Assembly: GCA_021773795.1 (NCBI GenBank)
Contig: JAJFJT010000018.1
Coordinates: 1-60,895, forward strand
Direction: 5' to 3'
Length of the DNA stretch: 60,895 bases
Source: Gammaproteobacteria bacterium
GTDB taxonomy: Bacteria; Pseudomonadota; Gammaproteobacteria; HK1
This document shows positions 44,311 through 52,868 of this stretch, in pieces. Position numbers and translations under genes: made by a program. Position 1 is the stretch's first letter; every line of letters begins with the position of its first letter. Below the pieces are notes generated by a model, which saw only the letters and a program-made list of their open reading frames with translations, did no database searches and had not been told where the DNA came from.

Positions 44311-44813
44311 GGCTGCGTCACAATCGTCAGACAGCGCAGATCGGTAACGACATCAGGATCGCAGCCGGTACCGGTGGCGCCGTTGCGCCGCTCATCCCAG
44401 CGCACCGTGACGGAAAACAACCCGCCACCCAGTGCCACGACCGCTCCCTGTCCGGCGGGTAGCGTTGCGACCGCCTGATTCCACTCGAACAGATCGTTGG
44501 CGACCATTTGCGTGGAGGTGCAACCGCCAGCCGCATAGCAACTGGTATTTTGAGCAGGAGCTGTGCCGGGATAGGCGGCCAGGGCTGCGGCGCTTGCGTT
44601 GGCACGCAGGCGGTCGGCCATATCGTTGGCAATAGTGGTCGCCTGAGTCTGCATATATGAATCATTGTTAAAGCGCAGACTGGTGGCTTGGAGGCCGGCC
44701 ATGCCGAGCAGACCCACAGACAAGACAAGCAGTGCGATAAGCACTTCGAACAGGGTAAATCCCGCAGAACGGAACGTACGTGAAGGCGATGATTTTTGGG
44801 CGGGAATATTCAT
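44307..44813 (-). CDS. pilV: Minor pilin PilV
   Basis: A 168-aa prepilin, leader ending RSAG before FTLFEVLIALLVLSVGLLGMAGLQ, with the PilV body (QTQATTIANDMADRLRAN) and C-terminal WDERRNGATGTGC. Start 44813 is chosen over an upstream GTG that overlaps fimU; neither has a strong ribosome site, so translation may be coupled to fimU. Confidence 0.9.
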   Translation of the reverse strand: MNIPAQKSSPSRTFRSAGFTLFEVLIALLVLSVGLLGMAGLQATSLRFNNDSYMQTQATTIANDMADRLRANASAAALAAYPGTAPAQNTSCYAAGGCTSTQMVANDLFEWNQAVATLPAGQGAVVALGGGLFSVTVRWDERRNGATGTGCDPDVVTDLRCLTIVTQP

Positions 44814-44824
44814 GGAGGAAATAC

Positions 44825-45337
44825 CTAGCCACACCCAAACTGGCTGTTCAGGCTGACACCACCAGTCGCCATGATGCGCAGTTGCCGACCAGTCTCTCCA
44901 GTCCGATCATCGCAGATGGTGAGGGTGACATTGGGGCTGCTTACCGCACCCTGCGCATCCACCTGGAAGTTGCTCTGCACGCTATTCACCGTAATAGCAC
45001 TCGAAAGCGGCTCTGCTATCCGAACAATTTCGCCCGGGGCATCAAGAACCCCATCGGCGTCACTGTCCACCCAAACCAGCCAGCCAAGCCCCCAGTCTGT
45101 ACCGGAGCAAGTCGCTTGGTCTGCACTTACGCATAGCCGTGCATTACGCCCCTGTTTGATCGCTTCACTACGGGCGATGTTGAGGGAAGACACGAAGGTA
45201 TTGGTCGCCGCGCTCAACCGGTTATCATTGATCAGACTGCGCATACCGGGCATGCCGAGGGCCACCACGATGGCCGCAACGGCCAGTGTTGCCATCAACT
45301 CTATGAGGGTGAATCCATGTGTTTTTGTTTTCATCAT
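44825..45337 (-). CDS. fimU: Minor pilin FimU/FimT (GspH family)
   Basis: A 170-aa prepilin, MMKTKTHGFTLIELMATLAVAAIVVALGMP, with GspH-type body (NRLSAATNTFVSSLNIARSEAIKQGRNARLCVS, GWLVWVDSDADGVLD) and C-terminal SLNSQFGCG. It opens the seven-gene minor-pilin operon. The operon promoter should lie in the 366-base gap upstream. Confidence 0.9.
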   Translation of the reverse strand: MMKTKTHGFTLIELMATLAVAAIVVALGMPGMRSLINDNRLSAATNTFVSSLNIARSEAIKQGRNARLCVSADQATCSGTDWGLGWLVWVDSDADGVLDAPGEIVRIAEPLSSAITVNSVQSNFQVDAQGAVSSPNVTLTICDDRTGETGRQLRIMATGGVSLNSQFGCG

Positions 45338-45703
45338 GATCTATTTCTAGCTGTGGAATAGCGGCTTGTAAATCAAATTCTGACGGGCGGTAGCTCAATA
45401 CAGACGAGTGGTGTATTAGCCATTTTAGTCAATATTTTCATAGTGATATGCGTCACAATAAAAGTGAGAACTGGTTCACGCAGACGTCGGGAAAACAGTG
45501 CAACGGTTCGAGCCTGTGTTGCGAAATACCTTCATTGAACGCGCACCAAAAATTTTTCGTTCCCGGCGATCACCACCGTTTATCCGTCATTTTCAGTACA
45601 TGTCCTCGTGCGTTGAAGCGTGTTTTCTGCGCACACGCCCTAAAGGAACTAAATGTCCGGCCGCTAAATACTCCCCACGAGGACTTTTGCCGGGAGTGTC
45701 CAC
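45338..45703. other. Divergent intergenic region between fimU and the sensor gene
   Basis: 366 bases with no gene. It must hold the start signals of the leftward minor-pilin operon and the rightward sensor gene. TTGACT occurs on the minus strand about 85 bases from fimU but without a well-spaced -10, and no clear sigma-54 -24/-12 pair was found. An AT-rich patch lies near 45415-45465. Near the right end is the hairpin listed separately. Confidence 0.5.
45670..45697 (+). promoter_or_regulatory. Hairpin that could sequester the ribosome site of the sensor gene
   Basis: ACTCCC (45670-45675) can pair with GGGAGT (45692-45697), which contains the only Shine-Dalgarno-like sequence before the ATG at 45704. 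Pairing would hide the ribosome site. The six pairs are seen; regulation is a guess. Confidence 0.35.
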
Positions 45704-46309
45704 ATGACAACCTTTATTCAAAGCCGCCAATTCAGCCTGCGACCACCACAACGCGATGCCGATGCCCTGACAGGCGGCATGCCAATGTCTCACCTGCCGC
45801 GCGGGTTGCTGGTTATTTTTTTCGCTGCTGCAATAGTTGCCAGTGGTCTGGGCTACCTCCATTACAACGCCAAACGACTGAGTGAGTACCACGGAGCTCA
45901 ACTCCATGCGATCGTAGATCTCACGCACTACGCCATCATGGCCCACCGCGGGGATAACGAACTTCTAAGTGGCGATCGGTCGGAGTCCATATCTACCGTA
46001 CGCGGTTTGTTTACCAGAGCGGAATGGTATGCCCAGGCACTGCTGAATGGCGGGGAAAATGGGCGGGGGAAAATACTTCCGTTCGACGGCTCCGTTAAAC
46101 GTGAGCAGGCCCTGCAGCTACGCAAAATGATCGGCTTTCTGCGCCATCTGAGCGAGCAACGTTACACTGCCGGCGCCGCGGATCGGACTGAGCTGGATCG
46201 CCGCTATGATGACCTCTTTGTTCAACTCATCAAGCTCAACCAAAGCCTGGCGCACAGCATCTCCAACGAGATGAAGGGAGCTCTACAGCAATTTCTTATC
46301 ACGGCATAG
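45704..46309 (+). CDS. Membrane sensor-only protein homologous to the GGDEF-EAL sensor domain
   Basis: A 201-aa protein with one transmembrane segment (RGLLVIFFAAAIVASGLGYLHY, about residues 32-53) and a helical periplasmic region. That region aligns with residues ~58-185 of the GGDEF-EAL protein encoded next: shared blocks include HAI-D near the start, STVRGLFTRAEWYAQALLNGGE versus NTIRELFDEAEEYATALLKGGE, and LRHLSEQRYTA versus LRHQSEQRFAA. It stops where the other protein enters its second membrane helix, so it has no output domain. It may be a free sensor, an inhibitor or a decayed duplicate; the intact frame favours a functional or recent copy. Confidence 0.7.
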   Translation: MTTFIQSRQFSLRPPQRDADALTGGMPMSHLPRGLLVIFFAAAIVASGLGYLHYNAKRLSEYHGAQLHAIVDLTHYAIMAHRGDNELLSGDRSESISTVRGLFTRAEWYAQALLNGGENGRGKILPFDGSVKREQALQLRKMIGFLRHLSEQRYTAGAADRTELDRRYDDLFVQLIKLNQSLAHSISNEMKGALQQFLITA

Positions 46310-46579
46310 GCTGAGACAAGGAATTGTTGTTTATTTAACGACGTGTTTCGCTGCTGGCGCTCATTCCCTGCGCCCCCCGGCCCCGCAAGCTGGTTTCTCG
46401 CGCCAAAACCCCGGCTTGAGACATTTGAATACCCGGGATCCGACATCAATGTTTCGCCAGCCATCTCATGGTCCAGGTATTAAAAAAACCGGGGGCTTGT
46501 AAACCGGCCATTAAAGAAATGAAGAGACAGGCCGTTATCTCTGGTCTACCGGTATCACTGAATTTCCCTGGAGTCCCTG

Positions 46580-49399
46580 TTGCCTGGATCACGGTTGCAA
46601 CACGCCGCAAGCTCGACTACGCCCGCCATCAGCACCTCACGACTGCGGAACCTGTTGCTGGGGGCCTTTATTGCCACCGCCACTCTGCTGGGCAGCCTCG
46701 GCATTTTCTACTATCAGGCAGAGCGGCAAATCACCTACCACGCCCCTCATCAGCACGCGATATTGGATATTGTCCAATACACCACCCTGGCAAACCTCTG
46801 GCTTGAGGGAATTATCAAGGGCGACAAACACGCAGATATCAACACCATCCGCGAGCTCTTTGACGAGGCAGAGGAATACGCAACCGCGCTGCTCAAAGGA
46901 GGCGAACAAAGTGATGAGGGCGAACAAATTCTTGCCCTGGAGCCGGCCTCGCCCCTACGCCAACAGGCCGGTGAACTCATCAAACTACTAGGCAGCCTGC
47001 GCCACCAAAGCGAGCAACGCTTTGCCGCTTACGTACTGCCGGATAGCCATCCGTTAGATCACGATACCGATAACCTCTTTTCCAGCTTCATTGCCAGCGC
47101 CGAGAAGTTGAAAGATGCGGTTGAAGAAAAGGCACTGTTAGCCCGCCTGCGCTTCAAACACATCGCCTGGAATATCATGGGTGGATTGTTTACCTGCGCC
47201 CTGCTGGTCAGTTTCCTTATCGTTCGTTTTGAAAGGCAACGTGGTCAGGACTTACTAGCGCTCCAGCGCGCGGCCCGGGAAAGTGATGTACAAAGTGAGG
47301 CCCTGCGAGACCGTACCCAGCGCCTGAACCTGGCACTTGAGGCAGCACAGGGCGGTGTCTACGAATATAGCGTACCCACGGGACAACTAGACTATGCAGG
47401 CGAGGGCTTTGCCAAACATCTAAGCCTGGATGACACGCAACTTACTGATATCCAGCACTACACCCGTTGGCTGGAAGAACGGGCACATCCGGATGACCGC
47501 GCCAGCTTGCATCAGGCCTTCGAGAAGTTTCATCTCGGGGTAGAGGGCAAATTTAACTTTCTCTGCCGCATCTATCGCCAGGGCCAATGGGCCTATCTCC
47601 AGTTTCGTGCCCGTGCCCTGGAAAAAAATACGCGTGGTCACGTGCTGCGGGCCAATGGTGTGGTTACCGATCGTACTGAGCGCATGCGCTTTGAAAATGC
47701 CCTGTCTGAGGAAAAGGAACGTCTTCAGGTCACCCTGCATTCCATTGGTGATGGTGTCATTTCCACCGATCCCAAGGGCTGCATTGAGTATCTGAATCCC
47801 GCAGCCGAACGCCTGACCGGATGGGAGGCAAGCAAGGCAGCGGGAGAAAGTCTGAGCACAGTATTCAACATCGTCGATGAAGACAGCGGAAAACCAATAC
47901 AAAGCCCGCTGGAGCACTGCCTGGAACAGAAAAATGTGGTGCAGCTTCCAGCACCAACGCTACTCTTGGCAGACGGCGGTGAAGAGTATGCGATCCAGTA
48001 CACCGCTGCCCCCATCCACGCGCCTGACGGCGCGATCCACGGTGTCGTACTGGTATTCAAGGATGTCACTGAGGCTCGGCGCATGGAGCAAGAGCTCAGC
48101 TATCAAGCCACCCACGATCCACTAACTGGCCTAGTCAATCGCAAGGAATTCGGCCACCGCCTGCACACCGCACTCAACATCACCCGTGAAAGTGGTGCGG
48201 TCCATACCCTGCTGTTTCTGGACCTTGATCAATTCAAACTGGTCAACGACACCGCCGGACACCTTGCCGGTGACGCCCTATTGCAGGAGATATCAAAACT
48301 GCTACAGAGCAAAATCCGCACCCACGATACCCTGGCCCGTCTGGGTGGCGATGAATTCGGCGTACTACTGGAAGGCTGCCCCCGGGAAAAGGGCCAGGGA
48401 ATTGCCCAATCCATGGTCACGACATTGCGCAGCCACCGCTTCGAGTGGGAAGGAAAGAGCTTTGGTATCGGTGTCAGCATCGGCCTGGTACCCGTCAATG
48501 GGGACACCCTGGATACGGTGGAGCTCATGAGCCAGGCGGACGTGGCCTGCTACGCAGCCAAAGACGCAGGACGCAACCGGGTTCAGGTCTATGAATCAGA
48601 TGGTAGCGAACTCAGCCCCGGACATAATGAAATCCTGCGTGCCACCGAGCTTTCCCACCATCTGGAGAATGAGCGTTTTTGTCTCTATGCCCAAGCCATC
48701 GCGCCCTTGAATGACGTGCAAGCGCCGCTCCACCTGGAGATTCTCGTGCGCCTGCTCAGCGATGAAGGTGACATTCTGTCACCGGCATCCTTTATTCCCG
48801 CCGCCGAACGCTTCGGAATCATGGCGGCCATCGATCGCTGGATCATCAAAACCACACTGGCGCAATTCCACGCGGTAACTACATCGGTGGGCGAGGTTAT
48901 CATCGCCATTAATCTCTCCGGAAATTCCCTTACCGACGATGACTTGCTGGATTTCGTACTGAAGCAGCTTGCAATCAACAAGGTACCACCGGAGCAGATC
49001 TGCTTCGAGATTACCGAAACTGCCGCCATTGCCAATCTGAATCAGGCCTCCCACTTTATTCGCCAGCTCCGCCGCCACGGCTGCCGTTTTGCCCTGGACG
49101 ATTTTGGCAGCGGCCTGTCCTCCTTCTCCTATCTGAAGAACCTGCCCATCGACTATCTCAAGATCGATGGCAGTTTTGTACGGGATCTGGTGGACGACCC
49201 TATTGACCACGCCATGGTCGCAGCCATCAATCAGGTGGGGAAAATTATGGGTATAAAAACTATCGCGGAATGGGTAGAAAATCCAGAGACCATGCGAGCA
49301 CTACAGGAACTGGGAGTGGACTACGCACAGGGCTACGCCATCGGCAAACCGGTACCCCTGGAGGAGATACGCCGCCCTGCTATCCAGCTGGCGAGCTAG
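46580..49399 (+). CDS. Membrane PAS-PAS-GGDEF-EAL c-di-GMP enzyme
   Basis: A 939-aa inner-membrane protein: helix 25-45, periplasmic sensor 46-195, helix 198-216, PAS domains (about 245-370 and 380-500), GGDEF (510-670) with intact GGDEF at 589-593 and RxxD inhibitory site R580-D583, and EAL (690-935). The EAL motif reads EIL (720-722), but LSGNSL, FEITET, DDFGSG, YLKIDGSF and AEWVEN catalytic blocks remain, so both c-di-GMP synthesis and breakdown are possible. The start is TTG with GGAG six bases upstream; no ATG occurs until codon 200. Its TAG shares CTAG with the convergent gpsA stop. Confidence 0.9.
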   Translation: MPGSRLQHAASSTTPAISTSRLRNLLLGAFIATATLLGSLGIFYYQAERQITYHAPHQHAILDIVQYTTLANLWLEGIIKGDKHADINTIRELFDEAEEYATALLKGGEQSDEGEQILALEPASPLRQQAGELIKLLGSLRHQSEQRFAAYVLPDSHPLDHDTDNLFSSFIASAEKLKDAVEEKALLARLRFKHIAWNIMGGLFTCALLVSFLIVRFERQRGQDLLALQRAARESDVQSEALRDRTQRLNLALEAAQGGVYEYSVPTGQLDYAGEGFAKHLSLDDTQLTDIQHYTRWLEERAHPDDRASLHQAFEKFHLGVEGKFNFLCRIYRQGQWAYLQFRARALEKNTRGHVLRANGVVTDRTERMRFENALSEEKERLQVTLHSIGDGVISTDPKGCIEYLNPAAERLTGWEASKAAGESLSTVFNIVDEDSGKPIQSPLEHCLEQKNVVQLPAPTLLLADGGEEYAIQYTAAPIHAPDGAIHGVVLVFKDVTEARRMEQELSYQATHDPLTGLVNRKEFGHRLHTALNITRESGAVHTLLFLDLDQFKLVNDTAGHLAGDALLQEISKLLQSKIRTHDTLARLGGDEFGVLLEGCPREKGQGIAQSMVTTLRSHRFEWEGKSFGIGVSIGLVPVNGDTLDTVELMSQADVACYAAKDAGRNRVQVYESDGSELSPGHNEILRATELSHHLENERFCLYAQAIAPLNDVQAPLHLEILVRLLSDEGDILSPASFIPAAERFGIMAAIDRWIIKTTLAQFHAVTTSVGEVIIAINLSGNSLTDDDLLDFVLKQLAINKVPPEQICFEITETAAIANLNQASHFIRQLRRHGCRFALDDFGSGLSSFSYLKNLPIDYLKIDGSFVRDLVDDPIDHAMVAAINQVGKIMGIKTIAEWVENPETMRALQELGVDYAQGYAIGKPVPLEEIRRPAIQLAS

Positions 49400-50409
49400 G
49401 AGGCTATCTCGGGGCGACTGTCCCGGCTCAGCAAATTGTCCACTGCGCATTCGGGAGACAAGTCACCATCAAGCACCCGCGCTACCTGCTTTGAAATCGG
49501 CACTTCGAGATCCAGCGCCTCGGCACGGCGCACCACCTCATAAACCGTATCCGCACCCTCTGTTGCCCGCCCCACGTGCTCACGTGCATCCTCAAGATTC
49601 ATGCCGCGGGCCAGCGCAAGCCCCAGTTGCCGATTGCGCGACTGGTCATCGGTACAAGTGAGCACCAAATCACCCAGGCCAGAAAGCCCCATAAGGGTCT
49701 CACGGCGCCCGCCCAGGGCATCACCCAGACGCACCAGCTCCGCCAGCCCCCGGGTAATCAGTGCAGCACGCGCGTTGGCCCCATAACCCAGGCCATCGGC
49801 GATACCGGCGGCGATGGCCAATACGTTTTTTACCGCGCCCCCCACCTGCACACCCACCACATCATCGCTGCTATAAACGCGAAAACGAGGGGAATGAAAG
49901 CGGGCGGCAAATTGCTCCCGAAAACACTCATCATTGGAGGCTATGGTAACGGCTGCAGGCAAATCAGCCGCCACCTCTGCCGCAAAGCTGGGGCCGGAGA
50001 GTACGGCCAGCGGGCGCTCCTTGCCCGTCACCTCGGCCGCCACCTGGTGCAGCAGCTTGCCACTGCCGGGCTCAAAGCCCTTGGTAGCCCAGGCAATGCG
50101 GCTGTCCGCAGCCAATAATGGGGTGATGTCCTGCAACAGACGGCGAAAGGCGTGACTCGGCACCACTAACAACAGATCGCGAGCCGTAGAAACTGCTGTC
50201 TCCAGGTCCGACTCCAGATTGATTTCCGGCGACAAGGGGTAATCCGGCAGAAAAACCTCGTTACAGCGCTTTGTCACCATCGCCGCCATGGACGCCGCGC
50301 CCCTGCCCCAAAGTACCGGGCACTCGCCATTGCGAGCAAGTAATATCGCCAGCGCGGTTCCCCAGGAACCCGCCCCGAGAACTGCTATGCCAGTGCGGGT
50401 TTGCGCCAT
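49396..50409 (-). CDS. gpsA: Glycerol-3-phosphate dehydrogenase [NAD(P)+]
   Basis: The product (337 aa) reduces dihydroxyacetone phosphate to sn-glycerol 3-phosphate for phospholipid synthesis. It has the N-terminal GAGSWGTALA dinucleotide motif, the catalytic lysine in GGAVKNVLAIAAGI and the GLSGLGDLVLTCTDDQSRNR block. It is downstream of secB by 55 bases, a common pairing. Its TAG stop and that of the convergent GGDEF-EAL gene share one CTAG. Confidence 0.97.
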   Translation of the reverse strand: MAQTRTGIAVLGAGSWGTALAILLARNGECPVLWGRGAASMAAMVTKRCNEVFLPDYPLSPEINLESDLETAVSTARDLLLVVPSHAFRRLLQDITPLLAADSRIAWATKGFEPGSGKLLHQVAAEVTGKERPLAVLSGPSFAAEVAADLPAAVTIASNDECFREQFAARFHSPRFRVYSSDDVVGVQVGGAVKNVLAIAAGIADGLGYGANARAALITRGLAELVRLGDALGGRRETLMGLSGLGDLVLTCTDDQSRNRQLGLALARGMNLEDAREHVGRATEGADTVYEVVRRAEALDLEVPISKQVARVLDGDLSPECAVDNLLSRDSRPEIAS

Positions 50410-50464
50410 GTCCGTAATATCTTAATAAAAACAGTCTGTTGAATGCTCTTCAGGCAGCCTGCAA

Positions 50465-50962
50465 TCAGTGTACTGCTTCCTCAGACCCCTGCTCGGCCTC
50501 TTGGGCCTTCTGCATATGCTGGGCATAGAGCGCGTCAAAATTAACCGGTGTCAGCAGCAATTGTGGAAAACCGCCCCGGGTCACCACATCAGAAATGGTT
50601 TCGCGCGCATAGGGGAACAGGATATTGGGGCAAAAGCTGCCTAGCATGGGCCCCATCTGCTCATTGGCAAAGCCCTTGAGGCCAAAGATACCCGCAGTTT
50701 TTGTCTCCACCAGATAGGCTGTCTGGTCTTCCAGCTTGGCCGTAAGCGTCAGGGTCAGAACCACTTCAAATAAATTACCCTCGATACGACTGGCCTCATT
50801 ATTGATCTCCAGCTTGATGTCCGGTTTCCACTCGGTGCGGAATACTGCCGGTGAATCCGGGCTCTCAAAGGACATATCCTTCAGATAGATCTTCTGGATG
50901 GAAAACTCGCCCTGAACAGCTTCCTGTCCCGTTTGTGCGTTGGTATCAGTCTCGTCACTCAT
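50465..50962 (-). CDS. secB: Protein-export chaperone SecB
   Basis: A 165-aa acidic chaperone that keeps preproteins unfolded for SecA. It shows FSIQKIYLKDMSFESPDSP, the VVLTLTLTAKL strand, AGIFGLKGF and CPNILFPYARETISDVVTRGGFPQLLLTPVNFDALY, all typical SecB blocks. It is next to gpsA, with a rhodanese gene upstream. The grxC gene often found between them is absent. Confidence 0.97.
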   Translation of the reverse strand: MSDETDTNAQTGQEAVQGEFSIQKIYLKDMSFESPDSPAVFRTEWKPDIKLEINNEASRIEGNLFEVVLTLTLTAKLEDQTAYLVETKTAGIFGLKGFANEQMGPMLGSFCPNILFPYARETISDVVTRGGFPQLLLTPVNFDALYAQHMQKAQEAEQGSEEAVH

Positions 50963-51041
50963 GGATGAACTCCCGATGTTCGTAAAATAATCAATGGCAC
51001 TGAGCCTGCAGCAGAAAACAGCCGCCGCCTAGCTCCAGCCC

Positions 51042-51467
51042 CTATTTCCTGCTTAAGGGCAAATTGGCGTTCTGCCAGGCCAGGGTGCCTCCGCCCAGCA
51101 CATGCACCCGGCTGAAACCTTGCTTGCTTAGCTTCGTGCCAGCACTCGCCGAGCTTTGCCCGGTACGACAACTCATGAGGATCGGCTGCTCGCGGTATTT
51201 CTCCAGTTTGGGCAAGGCTTTTTCAAGACTGGCCATGGGAATATGCCGGGCATCAAGGATGTGCCCCTGTTGAAATTCGCCCTCGGGCCCTACATCAATC
51301 ACAATTGCGCCCTCACGGTTGATCAGCTCAGTGGCCGCCATGGGGCTTAATTTGCGCACCCCGCGAAAATGGCCTTCCAGAAAAGAAGCGCCTACCAATA
51401 GAGCGAGCGCTACAAAGGCTAGGGACAATACCCAGTGATTTACCAGAAATTGAGTCAGTTGCTCCAT
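51042..51467 (-). CDS. Membrane-anchored rhodanese-like protein (YibN type)
   Basis: A 141-aa protein with an N-terminal transmembrane helix (VLSLAFVALALLVGASFL) and a cytoplasmic rhodanese domain whose active loop is SCRTGQSSASA with catalytic Cys in MSCRTG. Start 51467 (MEQLTQFLVNHWVL) gives the YibN-like length. YibN proteins lie beside secB and grxC in many gammaproteobacteria; their substrate is not defined. Confidence 0.9.
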   Translation of the reverse strand: MEQLTQFLVNHWVLSLAFVALALLVGASFLEGHFRGVRKLSPMAATELINREGAIVIDVGPEGEFQQGHILDARHIPMASLEKALPKLEKYREQPILMSCRTGQSSASAGTKLSKQGFSRVHVLGGGTLAWQNANLPLSRK

Positions 51468-51546
51468 CGTGTTTCCAAAGGAATAGCCAAGAACCAAAAG
51501 CGAGCCAGGACAAGCCCGCCAGCAAACGCGTTAGTATAACCGAAGC

Positions 51547-52779
51547 ATGCCAGACCACACCCCTCTATCCAGGCCCTCCAATCGGTACGGCCCGAGCCTG
51601 TTCACCGCGCTGCTGTTCTGCCTGCTGGGTGCTTTTACCCTGCCCAAGGATGTCCGTGCAGGAGAACGGGAAACCAAAAATCAGCTACAAAACCTCGGGC
51701 GCAAAATCGGTGGCCTGCGCCAGCAACTAAAAAGCCAGCGTGCCTCAAGGAAACTAACTGCTGCGCGCCTGCGCAAGACCGAGTTACGCCTCGGTGCCCT
51801 GGGTCGTCAACTGCGAGATATCGAGACCGGGTTGGCGCACAAGTCAGGCTTGCTCAAAGTGCTCCGGAAGCGTCATGCCAAGCAGCGAGATAAATTGCAG
51901 CAAATGCGAAGCGAGCTTGCGCGCCAGTTGCGTGCCGCTTATGCCACCGGACGCGAGGACTACCTCAAGGTGATACTTAACCAGGAGGATCCCCATGCTC
52001 TGGCGCGGGTGATGACCTACTACCAGTATTTTAGCCAAGCCCGGGCTCGCCAAATCACGGAACTCCAGCAGCAGATCCGGCAATTAAAGGAGACCGAAGC
52101 CACTATCGGGCTCGAAAAAGCCGCCCTCGCCCATCTGCAATCACGCAAGACCCTTTCCCGGGCTGAAGTGGAAACACAACGCCATCAACGACACCTGATT
52201 CTTGGCCGCATGGACGTGGGGATTCGAGACGACCGGGCTCAGCTTAAGCAGCTACTGCGAAATAAAAAACAATTGGAACAATTGCTGCAAGAATTGGGTC
52301 GAAAGTTATCGGATATTCCGGAGACGCCCCAGACCAGTCAGCGCTTTCCCGAGCACCGGGGTAAATTGCCCTGGCCCTCACGGGGGCGCCTCATCCAGCG
52401 ATTTGGAACTCTGAGTGCTGGTGGAAACCTAAGCCATCAGGGGGTAAGGATCGCCGCTCCCTACGGTGCGGTGGTCAGCAGTATTTTCCGTGGCCGCGTG
52501 GCCTTTTCAGATTGGCTTCGCGGCTTCGGCCTGTTGCTTATCATTGACCACGGTGACGGCTTCATGAGCCTCTATGGTCACAACGAAAGTTTGCTAAAGG
52601 AAGCGGGTGACTGGGTCGATCAAGGCGAGACCATAGCTAATGTCGGTGACAGCGGAGGCCAGGCCAAGAGCGGCCTGTATTTTTCCATTCGCCGTAATGG
52701 CAAGCCGATCAATCCGCAAAAATGGTGTCGTAGGGGTAAGCCACGAGCAACGCTAGCCAGAGCCACCCGTCACCAATGA
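51547..52779 (+). CDS. envC: Murein hydrolase activator EnvC
   Basis: A 410-aa periplasmic protein: signal peptide, long coiled coil (about residues 40-270) and a C-terminal LytM domain (HQGVRIAAPYGAVV, HGDGFMSLYGHNESLLKEAGD). The metal-binding HxH of active M23 peptidases is replaced by LYFSIRRNG, so it should be an activator of amidases at the septum rather than an enzyme. It starts the envC-ctpA-yibQ run, divergent from the rhodanese gene. Confidence 0.94.
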   Translation: MPDHTPLSRPSNRYGPSLFTALLFCLLGAFTLPKDVRAGERETKNQLQNLGRKIGGLRQQLKSQRASRKLTAARLRKTELRLGALGRQLRDIETGLAHKSGLLKVLRKRHAKQRDKLQQMRSELARQLRAAYATGREDYLKVILNQEDPHALARVMTYYQYFSQARARQITELQQQIRQLKETEATIGLEKAALAHLQSRKTLSRAEVETQRHQRHLILGRMDVGIRDDRAQLKQLLRNKKQLEQLLQELGRKLSDIPETPQTSQRFPEHRGKLPWPSRGRLIQRFGTLSAGGNLSHQGVRIAAPYGAVVSSIFRGRVAFSDWLRGFGLLLIIDHGDGFMSLYGHNESLLKEAGDWVDQGETIANVGDSGGQAKSGLYFSIRRNGKPINPQKWCRRGKPRATLARATRHQ

Positions 52780-52868
52780 TCCGTGGCGGGCACTGACGCT
52801 TGTACGCTTTCCGGCGGCACCTGTATCCTTGCGCCTTACTGTTTTAGAGAGTTTTTCTGGAGAACACG

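Noticed and set aside
50959-51171. Minus-strand frame between secB and the rhodanese gene as a grxC remnant
   Set aside because: It has no CPYC glutaredoxin motif and overlaps the rhodanese gene in another frame.
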